NCBI GenBank assembly: GCA_030068145.1
Contig: JAPJBO010000228.1
Coordinates: forward strand, 186,001-250,000
Direction: 5' to 3'
DNA: 64,000 nt
DNA from: Diplonema papillatum
Lineage: Eukaryota; Euglenozoa; Diplonemea; Diplonemida; Diplonemidae
The first letter of the stretch is position 1, and every line of letters starts with the position of its first letter. The position numbers and the translations under genes are program-made. The notes under the pieces were generated by a model that made no database searches, was not told the origin of the DNA, and saw only the letters and a program-made list of their open reading frames with translations. Positions 1-11,858 of the stretch are shown one piece after another.

Positions 1-524
1 CAGTTCCCAGTCAAATATCTAGACCGCTGCATTGGCAGAAGCAGATGGCTATTGCAGTTCGTTGGCACTGGGGTTTACGTTTGTCGTTTCTTCAGAATAT
101 CGTGTCATTCTGCAGAATAACACGAAAAGCCTCTAGGCAAAAACCCGATTTCACATTTCTTCCGTGTTTTGGTGTGCTTTTGCAAGAGTCAACGGACACG
201 TTAGTCATTCTATTGCACAGTTTCGCAAGCAGCCCACGTTAGGGAAACGTGGCCATCATCACAAACGAGGTTAAAACAACTCTTTTACAGGTGCGATACA
301 GCGGGACCCGCACAGCACCACAGATCTTGTTGTGGTTAGAGGCTGAAACTGGTGTGAAGGTAGAGATCGAAGTATGATTTGATACAATGTTCTTTGAGCG
401 ATTAACAACGTGAATACACGGGCAGGACCTGGTCGTCAATCTTAGCCGTTGACGATGCTAGGCCATTCCACTCGCCTGCCGAGGAAAGCGTTTTGTCTGA
501 GCAACACTGACAACTACACGACAG
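1..524. other. Upstream part of PDI gene, exons not resolved
   Basis: No open frame of convincing composition was found. Because the first recognisable PDI exon opens at an acceptor-like CAG at 522-524, earlier exons of that gene should lie here or left of the window, but I could not place them. Confidence 0.3.
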
Positions 525-1257
525 GTCCCGGCGGAAGAAAGGTTGGAAGGCGGAACCGGCGTTGTGCAGAAGCTTACCGGCGACAATATTGACAAGCTGG
601 TGCAGGACAAGACGAAGGATGTGATGATCAAGTTCTTTGCCCCATGGTGTGGTCACTGCAAATCGATGGAAGAAGACTGGAGCGACTTCGCGGCCATGTA
701 CAAGGGTGTCAAGGATGTCGTCATCGCCGAGGCAGATGCTGATTCTTATCGCGAAATCGGAAACAAGGTTTGCCCCTTTTTTACCACAAGTCCAAAGAGT
801 CATCAATAGACTGAAATGCACTGTTGCTTCTACACTTATTGACAATAGTTTAAGCTGCAGAAGGCCTCGACGTTGAATGGCGTCTGCAGATCAGCAGTAA
901 GCAAGCTTCCACGTTGCCGATCGAGACGAAGGAAATTCACAACTCCGCCGCTCCGTACCTGTCGAACAAAGACAGTTGTTTGTACCGCTTCGTGTAGTCA
1001 AGCTTCACAAATTGCATTTTGCCAAGTACCCAGGCGATAAGAATCTCAAGTAGACTACAATTCTTAACTTCAGTACCGGTATACCGGTAAGACGCCCTCC
1101 CTTTTGAAAAGAACGGTTCTTAAACGACTCACAGTACGGCGTTGGGTCATTCCCGACCATCAAGCTCTACACGAAGAAGGACAAAGACGGAATCGAGTTT
1201 AAAGGAGCGCGCCATGCGGCAGCTTTTGACAGCTTCCTCAAGCAGAAGAGGCGATGA
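525..1257 (+). CDS. Protein disulfide-isomerase, 3' exons (partial)
   Basis: Two exons, 525-767 and 1135-1257, join in phase 0 across an intron at 768-1134 (GTTTGC..ACAG). The product is a thioredoxin-fold domain with the active site APWCGHCK, followed after the splice by the conserved cis-proline segment YGVGSFPTIKLY and a final helix FDSFLKQK. This matches the last (a') domain of PDI, which oxidises and isomerises disulfides in the ER lumen. The reading frame is open back to a CAG at 524, so the 5' exons are missing. The predicted C terminus is LKQKRR followed by TGA, with no KDEL-type retention signal. That suggests either an unrecognised last exon or a non-ER isoform. Confidence 0.8.
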
Positions 1258-2285
1258 GTAACTCCACGGGAGGCCTCTTGGGCTTCCGAGGATGCTATGA
1301 TGAGGCTACATAGAAGGCGATGCGCCCCGATCTGCAAACGGCGACCGCAGACAAATTGATTACTCCTTGTACACAACTGTATCGTAGTTGAAAAGTTGAG
1401 TACTGTTTCCCTGTACGTGCAAAGAAGCTAGAAGCAATCTGCTGGCTGAATGAAACCAGTACAAGAAACAGAACATTACGGACAGATGCACCGCAAACCT
1501 ATATTTTTCTGTACGCGCTCACGCACGCGTCTGCCTTCAAAGGCTGTCCTCGTTTCATACGAGCCCAGACTACAAAGCGATAGTGCACGACAGCACAGCT
1601 ACATTTCCTGCTGGGCTGTCTATTCGGTTTTGAAGTTTGAATGTGCCATTGAGGCACTGATTTGGTCTCGATGTCAGGGTTGTCTCCGAGAGTTTTGCAA
1701 CGTTTCGAGCACATGCGGGTCGCTTTCGTGTTGTGCTTCGTTCTTTTTCTGCCAAGACACAGGATAAAGAGATTTCGAGAAAGAATACGGAGCTAAAAAT
1801 GGTGTCCACTCTTCTCACTTCAAGGGCAGACGGTACCAGTTTAGAGTGTCTGGCAACGTCGATTGACAAAATCGGCCGAAACGAAGCCACGACTCTGTTA
1901 TGCATTTGAAATGAGCACCAGCTCTCACGCTCCCTGCAATCGGAAGGCAACGAAGCGCGAAAAAGAGTCCAAACTCTAGCGCGCAATTTGTGAAGACGGA
2001 CAACGCAACACACTAGGCAGTGGGTTCTGGGGGTTGTGTCGTCGAATGGGGTGATCCGGCAAGAAAGGGGGATTGTTTTTTGATACCAGAAACGAACAAG
2101 GCCGTTTTCCGCACTCAACGCGTGGAAACGAGCGGAGCGGCGACGTGTCACAAAAGCTCTTCCTACGATAGACGAGCAGGACATAGCCGAAACGCACAGC
2201 GCAAGAAACAATTCCCTGCTACGACGCTGAGGATTAAGAGACAGGTAGCCGCCTGTTGATACCAATACAGTTTCTCAGCGCCGAA
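1258..2285. other. Intergenic stretch, no supported gene
   Basis: Several open frames of 60-230 codons occur on both strands, the longest on the minus strand at 1570-2265. Their translations are rich in Arg, Ser and Cys, show no domain, and the long one starts at TTG. The stretch probably holds the 3' flank of the PDI gene and the promoter of the next gene. Confidence 0.4.
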
Positions 2286-5200
2286 ATGTCGATCGTGAGG
2301 GAGCCGCTACCTCACCCGAGTGACTCGCATACACCGTGCAACAACTTGCCGAGATTTTCTCCGTCACCCCCGCCGAGGGATGGAGGAAAGCGTGTGACTC
2401 GGGGCGCGGTGCGGTTGATAAAAGAAAACACTGCTAAGGCGCACCTTCCGAGCACAACGGCCCACTTGCGGAGGAGCCGACGTCGGAGGCCTCCTCCGAA
2501 GAGGTCGGACGGGGTGAAGCGCTTACTCGCGGCCTCGATGCCGTACTTGCACCTGCCGAAAACGAACGAGCAGACAATGAACGAGCAGCGGGCGTGCAGC
2601 CCATCGTTGAACGACGTCTCATGTCAACTGAGTGTGTCCCCTAGGCTTGCACCGACTCCGGAACTTCGCTACGGCTTCGACAAACTGCACGCGTCCATCA
2701 CAGCCATGCTTCAACATATGGACTATTCGGGAGCCCATTCACCAAAACATGTGCCTACGATACCCTCCCATACTGATGCTGATAACTGTTGCAGTCCCCT
2801 TTCTTCACCACGACGTGAAGCATCGCCACCCACTCTACAAGACAAGCTGCACAAACTGGGCGAATGGGTCGATTCTTTCCACATCGACGAAGCGGTTCGT
2901 ACGACGACAGAGAACTGCAGTTTGGTTTTTGCCAAGGCATGCGGAGTTTCTGCATCTAGAGGTGACGCTGTGCTATCCATAGTCCACGAGCGCATGCGCG
3001 GTGCGACGACTGCAGTGGACACGTCTCCTACGACCCGGTCGCCCGCAAAAGCAGGAAGGCGAGCCGTCCCACCTGTAGTGACTCAGAAAGATGTCAGTAA
3101 CCACGCCTTGTGGGAGCAGCAACCGCAGCAAGTTAGGCTGTCTGCTGCGTGCACGATATTTGAGCAGGTATGTGCATGTCTTGACATGCAGGTGACTTCA
3201 GTTTCATATCGTTAGTTGTACTTATCGCAGCTCGGTCAGTCACCGAGATATTCTTTTACGCAGACTGCCCGTCGGGTGTAGCCGAACGTCGCTCCCCCCT
3301 TCGTCGGAAGTCCTTCAGGCTCGCATCGTATATTTCAACCCGGAGCAAATCGGACATTCATCATCATGTGTCATTTCCTCTAACGCCCATAGTACTGACA
3401 GCCCTTGCGGCATCTCCTTTCGAGTTCTGCGTTTCGAACTCAAAATAAGAATTGACAGGCGCTTCTGCTTTTGCTGCGAGCGGTTCCTGTCTTGAAGCCA
3501 TGTATCCGGGTGGCTTACAGAGAGATTCTGGCGACGGTCTTTGAAGACCCAATCGACGAGCTAGCCTCGCCGAGGCAGTTCGACAACGCTGGCCAACCGT
3601 TGCGGGATGATCGGTTTTTGACGGCGACTACCTACCGTGCGACTGTGGAAGGCGTGCGGCACAGCACGCACACAGCTATGAATGCTCTAATAGGGCGCAC
3701 ACGGTGCCAAGCAGTGACGTGGGGGAAAGTGTTGAAGAGGAGCAAGAAGCTTTGGCTGAAGGCAGTTTTCAAGTCATGGAGGGCAGCAACAGACACTTCT
3801 AAAAAGGTAGACGGGTACCTGGACTCGAACTGCTCGGGCGGTGTGTTCATCACGCAAGGCAATGAAAGCCCAGAGGCGGAGCTGTTGTTGCAAGCTGCTG
3901 AAAAGAGAGAAGCAATACTGCTGACAAAGGTGGCCGGCCTGCAAGCGGAGCTAGTAGACGCCCAGAAGATGTTGACAGGCTCAGCCCACAAGGTGGCGAG
4001 CTTGCAGAAGGCCCTCGCGGAGCAAAAGAAAGAGGTGATGGTTCTCGCAGACTGCCTCGCATCGACAACGGCGCTGGCAAACGAGACAGACGACACGCGG
4101 AAGAAGTCGGCCAAGCTGTTGCGCACCGTCCAAAGCTTGGGCGAGGTGCAGGTGAAGCTCGTGCGTGCTTTGCAGCATGTTGCAGGCGTCGTGGTCGGGT
4201 CGCACGGTGAATATGCGAGAAAGTCCGAGTTTTTCCGCGAGTGCAAGCTTCCCGCCCCGCCCTCCGCATCATTGGCTTCTCTAGCAGTCTCTGGCATTGG
4301 GGCCGGTTTCAATGTCCGCAATGATGCTCCTGGTAGCGACAAAGACCTGAAGAGCGCTGTCCCTGTTCCCGATGGGCAGTCTGAAGGCCCGGAAGGGACT
4401 GGCGACGAAGACATCGAGAACAACAGAAGCGTTCCTGAGGGGCCACCAGGCGATGTGCGCCCAACTACCGACTCTGACCCTATCGGAAACAAGGCCCCGA
4501 ACACGTCCTCGCAAGGGCGTAACACAATTCACATGGCCGGCGCAGCTTCTTCGAACAAATTCAATCAAAGCAGCGAAAGCGTCACCGACGAGCTGTCTCT
4601 CACAAGTGAAGGTGAAGGCAACAACCTATTGCCGTCTCCAACCAAGACCGTCCAGGACAGCAAAGTACTGAGGACGGCCTCTCCCCGATCGCCAGTCGCC
4701 GCACAGCACCATCACCCGTTGAGCGTCGCAAGCCTTGATCAGGAGCGCGTGAGTGCCTGGTTTACCGGCGACGGCCTCCGGGACTGGTTCGAAGCCGTTC
4801 TCCAGCGAGCGAACACCATCAACGCGACGCAAGGTTTGCCCCAAGTTCGGTCATCAATCACTTGGGATGCTGGCCCGCATCTACTCGACGCGTTTGCTGC
4901 TTGCCTGCACTGTGTCGCTCCGGACCTCGCACGCATGGATGCCGCCGGGTTCCAGTCCTTCGTGCAAACAGTCAATTTCAGGACGAAGGCTACGAAGCTC
5001 CTTGCATACTTGCGCAGCTGCAACATCGAGCTTCCAGTTACCCCTGACGCCCTTGTACAACCCGCTTCGGCTGGGCGCGCCACGCGCGCGGTTTACCAGG
5101 TGACAGCCTGCTTGATATATCATAGGTTGAACTCCGGCCTTTCCGGGAGGAGCCTCGGGTGGCAGGAGTGTGGCTTTCTAGCCGGTAGCAAGAGAAAGAC

Positions 5201-6209
5201 TGCAACGAGTACCTTGGGGGACCAGGGCTCCGGAAGGGCTGGTGGCAACGTTGAAAACGTGGGCGAGGTGATGGACACTGTGGAGAGATTGGTGCTCGAT
5301 GGGACGAAGTGGGTGCGAGACGCAACTGCAGGGTTGCTTGCCGCTGTTGATTGCTTGGTGAAGGCCTTGGTCGAGAAACATTCCGTTGAACCCGATGAAG
5401 ACCAGCAATTCTGCGTCCTGACCCTAGCCAATACGCCTGAGATCACAGACGACGCCCAACGTGCTGTCGTGAGGGAGCTGCTGGGGGACCATGGGCCGGA
5501 CCTGAAAAAGGTGTTTGGATTCTACGCTGCGTCTGTGACCAGTGGCCCTGGTTCGAGCACCATGAACGAAGCAGAATTCGCCCAATTCGCCATTGACACG
5601 AAGATCCTGGGCAAGGCCGTCACACGATTCACCCTAGGCGACCTCTTCTACAAGGCCAACGGAGGCCGGGACTTAGCTTTAGGCGACTGGCTTCCATTGC
5701 TGGTGCGCCTGGCCGCTATAAAGTTCAAAGAACCTGAAATCGCGCAGCGCGTGTCAACCCTTGTCACGCATGTCCTGTCGAAATCGAAGCAGTTAGAAAT
5801 GGATGTGTTCCGAAAAGCAATTTACACGGACAAAGTGCAGTCTGTGATGAGGGACTACGACAACGCGATTGCCAGCACGTTCAAGACCTACGCGGAGCAG
5901 CCTAAAAGTGCCAGCGTGCCCTCCATAACGAAGGCCGCGTACGCCAAGTTTTTGGCCGACTTGCATGTTTCGGATTCGCACTGCACCATGTACGTTCTCG
6001 ACGAAATTTTCCGTCAAGTGCAAGATCCTGAAGATGACTCGGACGACCTCATTTTCCAAGAGTTCACTGAGTGCCTCGTTGCGATTTCGGTGGTTAAGCG
6101 GCCGGAGCCTTATATACCGATGCACCAGAAGCTGAAGTACTTTCTCGAGACATGGCTTGTTCCCGCGAAGAAGCACAAGGCGCGCAAGAAGTCAAAGCTC
6201 AGGGAGTAG
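2286..6209 (+). CDS. CH-domain, coiled-coil, EF-hand-like protein (1210 aa, 2 exons)
   Basis: Exon 1 is 2286-3167 (294 codons) and ends CAG before GTATGT. The intron is 3168-3458, ending TTGACAG. Exon 2 is 3459-6209. All junctions are phase 0 and the join gives a continuous helix (FEQ then ALLLLLRAVPVLK). Residues 1-290 are disordered, Pro/Ser/Arg-rich. A heptad-like coiled coil lies at about 434-535 (LLLQAAEKREAILLTKVAGL). Residues about 600-720 are again disordered. Residues about 721-851 resemble a calponin-homology fold (WFEAVL, LLDAFAACLHCVAPDL, FVQTVNF, KLLAYLRSCN). The C-terminal about 990-1150 contains repeated acidic helix-loop-helix units like degenerate EF-hands, and ends in a Lys/Arg-rich tail. 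This layout suggests a cytoskeletal or ciliary scaffold. The domain calls are by eye and the function is inferred. Confidence 0.6.
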
Positions 6210-6871
6210 GCTTCGGACCGGCATTCAGCTCACCAATGATGGACATCGAAAACTCGCCCCAGACTTTGAAGCATTCGCACCATAGATGGCCGTTATATAA
6301 CGTTATATAACGTTATATAACGTTATTCCCGGAGTTATTTGTTTGCCCCCCCCCCTATATCCAGAAAAACCGTTATTGACCGTTATAAAACCGTTATTTG
6401 CCATTTTTGGTCGAAAAATAACGTTATTTGACCGTTATAACGTTATATAACGTTATAATAACGTTATAATAACGTTATATTATAAGGTTATTTTCGTCGC
6501 ATGATACCGTTGTAGGGAGAAATCTGTAGGGGAGACCCCTCGCAAAATTTTTTTCTCCCTGTGGCGAGTGAAATCGCGCGTTTTCAGCTCGTTTTGAGGC
6601 AAATCCGGTAGTGTTTGACCCTCAGTGCTCAAAGATCTGTGAAGAAGACCCCTCCTGTGAACGTTCCAGTCAAGCACCGTCTGCTAAAAAACGGAGGTCG
6701 AAGGTACTACCAAAATAGGCCAAAATCTGAGAAAATCGGCAAAATGGCCTAAAACCACCAAATATGGCCAGAAATCTGGAATAAGGGTAAAAATGGCCGA
6801 AATCTGGAAAAATCGGCAAAAAATGGCCAACATCTGAAAATTCCCAAAAACCGTTATTTGCGTTATTTTTT

Positions 6872-7030
6872 TTGAAAGTATGCCAATACTGCAGGGAATA
6901 GTTGACTAGACCTCTTGAGTTTGTGCTGACCACGAATAGGGGAGTCGGGAGAACCTACAAAGCCAAAAGCAGGACCGACCCCCCCGTTCGTGAGAAAAAG
7001 CGAAGAATAAAAACACCTTCTTCTTTCCAT
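6872..7030 (+). repeat. A1 end repeat of YR element 1
   Basis: Starts TTGAAAGTATGCC and matches 12248-12358 over 111 bp, then runs on for about 48 bp matching the first half of B with two differences. This overlap between A1 and B1 is the feature that can bridge the ends of a linear copy. Confidence 0.85.
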
Positions 7031-7049
7031 ATAATAAAAACACTGGGAA

Positions 7050-7967
7050 ATGGCCTTGGACGAATCCTCCGCGAAAGCCCTGGCTGAGGCCGTGGCCACG
7101 GGAACAGGGAAGGTTCTGAGGTTCCCATCCTGGGAAAAGGACGCGAGGGAAGTGGTCCAGATGAAAGGGCTGTTCGCGGATGCAACGGACAGGGCGGGCC
7201 AGATGCGCGCGGCGCTAGGGAAGCTGGGTTTCGAGGACGTCCCCCAAAGAGCAGCACAGTGGCATCTTTGCTGGCTGTTGAGCCTGTGGGAGGAAAAGGT
7301 CACCCGGACGTGGCTTAAGCGTGAAGGCGTACTGGTTGAGGAGGAGTCGAGCGATGGAGAAGAAGACACCGACGGCGAAGCGGCCGACGGCGAGGCGGCC
7401 GCCGAGGAGCCAGGGGTGGCCTCTCTTCTCACGGAGATGAGGAAGGAAGTGGCGGCCCTACGAGCTGAGCTGGCCGAGGCAAAAAACGGCCAGCGCCCCG
7501 GGTCCGCTGGACCCGGGGGTCTGGCTGTGGGCCTGCAGGCTCTCAAGCCGCAAGCCTGGACGACCCTCGACGGGAAAGAGAGAGCCGTTGTGTACGGCGA
7601 GTTGGCGCGCCGCTACGCGGTGGCGAAGGGAGCGCAGGGCCACGAGACCGAGGCCCACCTCAAGACGTTGGGCATCGTCCTGGGGGCGATTGGAGAGACG
7701 GAGACCGCATTCGACGCGGACGAGGCCTTGCGGAAGGTGGCGGAAGCGGTTCTCAGGCGTCTGGAAGTGGTCCGCATCGGGCAGACGGCCGGGTGGCAGG
7801 AAGCGGAAGCTGCGGCCACGGCGTGGGAGGAGGACGAGGCGCCCGATTTCCTGAAGAAGGGGCTGGCTGCCGCCGAGAAGATGCGTCGCAAGAAGGAGAA
7901 GGCGAAGCAAGGCGGGAACGCTTTTCAGAAGGCAAAGTCCAGTCGCGGTGGCGAAGGAAGGAAGTGA
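7050..7967 (+). CDS. Gag-like ORF1 of YR element 1 (305 aa)
   Basis: This is the first ORF of the element, starting at the ATG just inside A1. The N-terminal part is helical. The middle has an acidic stretch (about residues 90-120) followed by a short coiled coil (LLTEMRKEVAALRAELAEAK), and the C terminus is strongly basic (MRRKKEKAKQGG). No zinc knuckle is seen. Position, charge pattern and coiled coil fit a structural Gag protein; there is no direct sequence proof. The next ORF overlaps in the -1 frame. Confidence 0.6.
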   Translation: MALDESSAKALAEAVATGTGKVLRFPSWEKDAREVVQMKGLFADATDRAGQMRAALGKLGFEDVPQRAAQWHLCWLLSLWEEKVTRTWLKREGVLVEEESSDGEEDTDGEAADGEAAAEEPGVASLLTEMRKEVAALRAELAEAKNGQRPGSAGPGGLAVGLQALKPQAWTTLDGKERAVVYGELARRYAVAKGAQGHETEAHLKTLGIVLGAIGETETAFDADEALRKVAEAVLRRLEVVRIGQTAGWQEAEAAATAWEEDEAPDFLKKGLAAAEKMRRKKEKAKQGGNAFQKAKSSRGGEGRK

Positions 7968-8119
7968 AGGCTTCCTACTGTGGGGATGAGGACACTGGGA
8001 CGGGAAACTGGAGGCGGGGCTGGCGGGGCGTGAGCCGCGAGTTCCGTTCTTCCGTTTCACGCCTCGGGAGACCGCGGAAAGAGGAGCCTCTGCTTCAGCG
8101 GCAGGAGCTCTCTTTGGTG

Positions 8120-8956
8120 ATGGGGGACGCGAGGGAGCTGATGCAGGCGGCTCTCGCTCCTTCGACTTGGCGGGGTATGGAATCTGTTCACCGCAGGTTC
8201 CTGCAGTTTCGGCGCATGCTCGACGTTCTGTCACCGACGGAGACGCCGACTGCGTTGCTGCTGTTCATCGCGAGGCTGTTGCGTCGGGGGGACATTTCGA
8301 TTCCGTCTGCCCTGACCTACGTCAACTCGTTGGTGTCAACGGAACGCCGCGTTGGCAACGATCTTCAGGGATCGATCGTCATAAAGGACCTCCGTCGGGC
8401 CTTGCGGCGTTTAGGTGCGAACAAACCGGCGAAACAGGCGGTTCCGGCGACGAGCGCCGAGGTTCACGCTGTTGTGGGTCGGTCGACGGATCGGGCAGTG
8501 GCGATGGCCGTCCTGGTGGCATGGAGGTCGGGAGCGAGAGTAGGCGACGTAGTTCGTCTGCGCCCTCAGGACGTGACGTTCACTCCGGGGGGTGCGAAGA
8601 TCTCATGGTGGATCACGAAGTCGGATCCATTTCACATGGGGGCCCTGTCGGCGATAGCCCTGTCGGCGCGGGAGACGGCGGAGCTGAGGGCGATGGCGGG
8701 GTGTGCAAGAGAGAAGCTCTTTCCGACGACCTTCGGAAGCGTGGGACGGGCGCTGCGTCGGGAGAATCCGGAGCTGTCGTGCCATTCCCTGCGAAGGGGC
8801 GCGTTAACGGAGCTACTGCGGGGAGGAGTGGGCCTCAACGAGATTCGGCAGTTTTCGGGCCACTCATCGGAGTCGGCCCTGCTCCGGTATCTTCCGATGG
8901 CGGAGTTGAGCCATGTGCGAGAACTCCTCCAGATCTCGCAGAGGCTGTGCTGCTGA
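8120..8956 (+). CDS. Tyrosine recombinase of YR element 1
   Basis: The start at ATG 8120 gives 278 aa and begins just before a core-binding-like helical domain (STWRGMESVHRRFLQF). The frame is open upstream to 7793, inside Gag, so a Gag-YR frameshift product is possible. All catalytic positions of the family are present in order: Arg in WRSGARVGD, Lys in WWITKSD, His-x-x-Arg in CHSLRRGAL, His in FSGHSSES, and the nucleophile Tyr in LLRYLP. The enzyme would integrate the circular element DNA through a 3'-phosphotyrosyl link. It lies between Gag and RT, overlaps the start of the RT frame, and its last 42 bases are carried along in the tandem duplication. Confidence 0.88.
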   Translation: MGDARELMQAALAPSTWRGMESVHRRFLQFRRMLDVLSPTETPTALLLFIARLLRRGDISIPSALTYVNSLVSTERRVGNDLQGSIVIKDLRRALRRLGANKPAKQAVPATSAEVHAVVGRSTDRAVAMAVLVAWRSGARVGDVVRLRPQDVTFTPGGAKISWWITKSDPFHMGALSAIALSARETAELRAMAGCAREKLFPTTFGSVGRALRRENPELSCHSLRRGALTELLRGGVGLNEIRQFSGHSSESALLRYLPMAELSHVRELLQISQRLCC

Positions 8957-11858
8957 GGCGGCCGGCTTTTCCGCAGGGCTGGCTGCGGCGGGCGAGGCGT
9001 GCTGTTCCCCTATTCGCCTTCTGGACGGATTACGTTGGAGACGACGTGCTGGAGGCGCCGGAGCCGGATCGCGAGGCGGATGAAGGATGCATATGGCAGG
9101 AAGGGTACTCGGGTCCCGAGTGGGCCCTTCCGGTGGACGGAAAGAAGCCTTCAGTTGTACCTTGCTACGACGGCGAGATCGCCCCGATCTCATCGAATTC
9201 AATCGACCTTGCCTTTGTGGAAGAGTTGGATGAGACGGGCGAGCTGGCGCGTTTGCTGCAGGTAATCGGATCGGTGGAGGTCTTTCGGTCTTTGTTGAAG
9301 CCGGAATGGGAGGATCAGCCGGGGAGGCTCCGTTCGACGTCTCGTAGGATGTTGCGACATGCCAGCGTGCTCCAGGCGTGTGGCCTGCTGCAGCCGACCA
9401 GCCTTCGGGAAGCCCAATTCGTGTTGCCGGTGTTTACCGTACCGAAATCGTCTGGGGGGTTGCGCGTAATAGTTGATGGGCGAAAGATCAACGACGTGTT
9501 TGCGCCTCCGCCTCCGATGGGCCTTCCGCGCTTGGAGGACGCAGTGGCTGCGCTCCTGTCGTGGAAGTGGGTGATCTCATGCGATGCACGGTCCTTTTTC
9601 TTCCAAATACCGATGGACCGAGCTGTGTCGCAGTTCTTCTGCGTGAATCTTGCAGCGTCCCGGGGTGGTTTTGAATCCTTTGTCCTACGCAAGCTTCCAA
9701 TGGGCTGGTCTTGGGCACCTGCGATCGCGCAACGCATCGCGACTGTGCTGGCGCATCAGGTCCAAGGTTTTGCGTGGGTGGATAATTTTTTCTTTGGCGC
9801 GGAGACAGAGGAGGCGTGCTGGGCGAAGGCTCGAGCGTTCAGAGCGCTGATCGAGAAGGCTCGGCTGGAGGTGAAGGAAGACCTGGTGCCGACGCAGAGG
9901 CTGAAGGCGCTGGGCATGGAGTTCGATCTCACGGAAGGCTCGGTGAGAATGGATCCGGCGTGGGTGAAGACGCTTGACCTTTCGTGGTTCGAAAGAGGAC
10001 CGCGCATAACAGCGCGCACCGTGTTTGGTTGGCTCGGAAGGATCGCATGGCGGTGTTTCGCGATGAAGAGGAGACTCTGCGCACGGCAAGGTTTGATGGA
10101 CGTTGCCCGTCGTCTGGCGGGTAGGATCGGAGTTCGGTACGAGCTCTGGGATAACTGCGTGGAGCTGTCCCTGAAGGAAATCGGGGAGCTCGAGCGGGAG
10201 GTTCTGGAGATTCGAGCGAATAACTGGTTTCGTCCGGTTAGACCGTGCCGCGAGTGGATAGTGGGTTGGAGCGATGCTTCGGACGACATGTGGGCCGTGG
10301 CTCTCGAGGTGGGACCTGGTGTGGTGAAGGCAGGATTTTTTCACCATCTCGAGGGTATCTTCTCGAAGGAACTGCTTGCGGTAGTCGTGCGAGAACTCCT
10401 CCAGATCTCGCAGAGGCTGTGCTGCTGAGGCGGCCGGCTTTTCCGCAGGGCTGGCTGCGGCGGGCGAGGCGTGCTGTTCCCCTATTCGCCTTCTGGACGG
10501 ATTACGTTGGAGACGACGTGCTGGAGGCGCCGGAGCCGGATCGCGAGGCGGATGAAGGATGCATATGGCAGGAAGGGTACTCGGGTCCCGAGTGGGCCCT
10601 TCCGGTGGACGGAAAGAAGCCTTCAGTTGTACCTTGCTACGACGGCGAGATCGCCCCGATCTCATCGAATTCAATCGACCTTGCCTTTGTGGAAGAGTTG
10701 GATGAGACGGGCGAGCTGGCGCGTTTGCTGCAGGTAATCGGATCGGTGGAGGTCTTTCGGTCTTTGTTGAAGCCGGAATGGGAGGATCAGCCGGGGAGGC
10801 TCCGTTCGACGTCTCGTAGGATGTTGCGACATGCCAGCGTGCTCCAGGCGTGTGGCCTGCTGCAGCCGACCAGCCTTCGGGAAGCCCAATTCGTGTTGCC
10901 GGTGTTTACCGTACCGAAATCGTCTGGGGGGTTGCGCGTAATAGTTGATGGGCGAAAGATCAACGACGTGTTTGCGCCTCCGCCTCCGATGGGCCTTCCG
11001 CGCTTGGAGGACGCAGTGGCTGCGCTCCTGTCGTGGAAGTGGGTGATCTCATGCGATGCACGGTCCTTTTTCTTCCAAATACCGATGGACCGAGCTGTGT
11101 CGCAGTTCTTCTGCGTGAATCTTGCAGCGTCCCGGGGTGGTTTTGAATCCTTTGTCCTACGCAAGCTTCCAATGGGCTGGTCTTGGGCACCTGCGATCGC
11201 GCAACGCATCGCGACTGTGCTGGCGCATCAGGTCCAAGGTTTTGCGTGGGTGGATAATTTTTTCTTTGGCGCGGAGACAGAGGAGGCGTGCTGGGCGAAG
11301 GCTCGAGCGTTCAGAGCGCTGATCGAGAAGGCTCGGCTGGAGGTGAAGGAAGACCTGGTGCCGACGCAGAGGCTGAAGGCGCTGGGCATGGAGTTCGATC
11401 TCACGGAAGGCTTGGTGAGAATGGATCCGGCGTGGGTGAAGACGCTTGACCTTTCGTGGTTCGAAAGAGGACCGCGCATAACAGCGCGCACCGTGTTTGG
11501 TTGGCTCGGAAGGATCGCATGGCGGTGTTTCGCGATGAAGAGGAGACTCTGCGCACGGCAAGGTTTGATGGACGTTGCCCGTCGTCTGGCGGGTAGGATC
11601 GGAGTTCGGTACGAGCTCTGGGATAACTGCGTGGAGCTGTCCCTGAAGGAAATCGGGGAGCTCGAGCGGGAGGTTCTGGAGATTCGAGCGAATAACTGGT
11701 TTCGTCCGGTTAGACCGTGCCGCGAGTGGATAGTGGGTTGGAGCGATGCTTCGGACGACATGTGGGCCGTGGCTCTCGAGGTGGGACCTGGTGTGGTGAA
11801 GGCAGGATTTTTTCACCATCTCGAGGGTATCTTCTCGAAGGAACTGCTTGCGGTAGTC
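8915..11858 (+). repeat. 1472-bp tandem duplication inside element 1
   Basis: Unit 1 is 8915-10386 and unit 2 is 10387-11858, immediately adjacent. Translated copies differ at one residue (base 9941 C versus 11413 T, Ser to Leu). Unit 2 continues into the normal 3' end of RNase H, whereas unit 1 breaks off inside it. Confidence 0.92.
8917..10428 (+). pseudogene. Truncated RT/RNase H copy (duplication unit 1)
   Basis: This frame carries all RT motifs (CDARSFFFQI, LPMGWSWAP, AWVDNFFF) and the first part of RNase H (VGWSDASDD, FSKELLAVV). At 10387 it runs into the repeated YR tail and stops with RELLQISQRLCC. The rest of RNase H, including the later catalytic Asp residues, is absent. Otherwise it is the same protein as the next copy, so the loss is recent. 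It opens by overlapping the YR gene in the -1 frame and has no ATG before the RT core. Confidence 0.8.

Noticed and set aside
1570-2265. 231-codon minus-strand frame
   Set aside because: Starts at TTG, Arg/Ser/Cys-rich, no domain, and overlaps the likely promoter of the 2286 gene.
8167-8916. First 250 codons of the long plus-strand frame as an N-terminal RT domain
   Set aside because: This part is the alternate frame of the recombinase and has Gly/Ser/Arg shadow composition; RT similarity starts only after about 8950.
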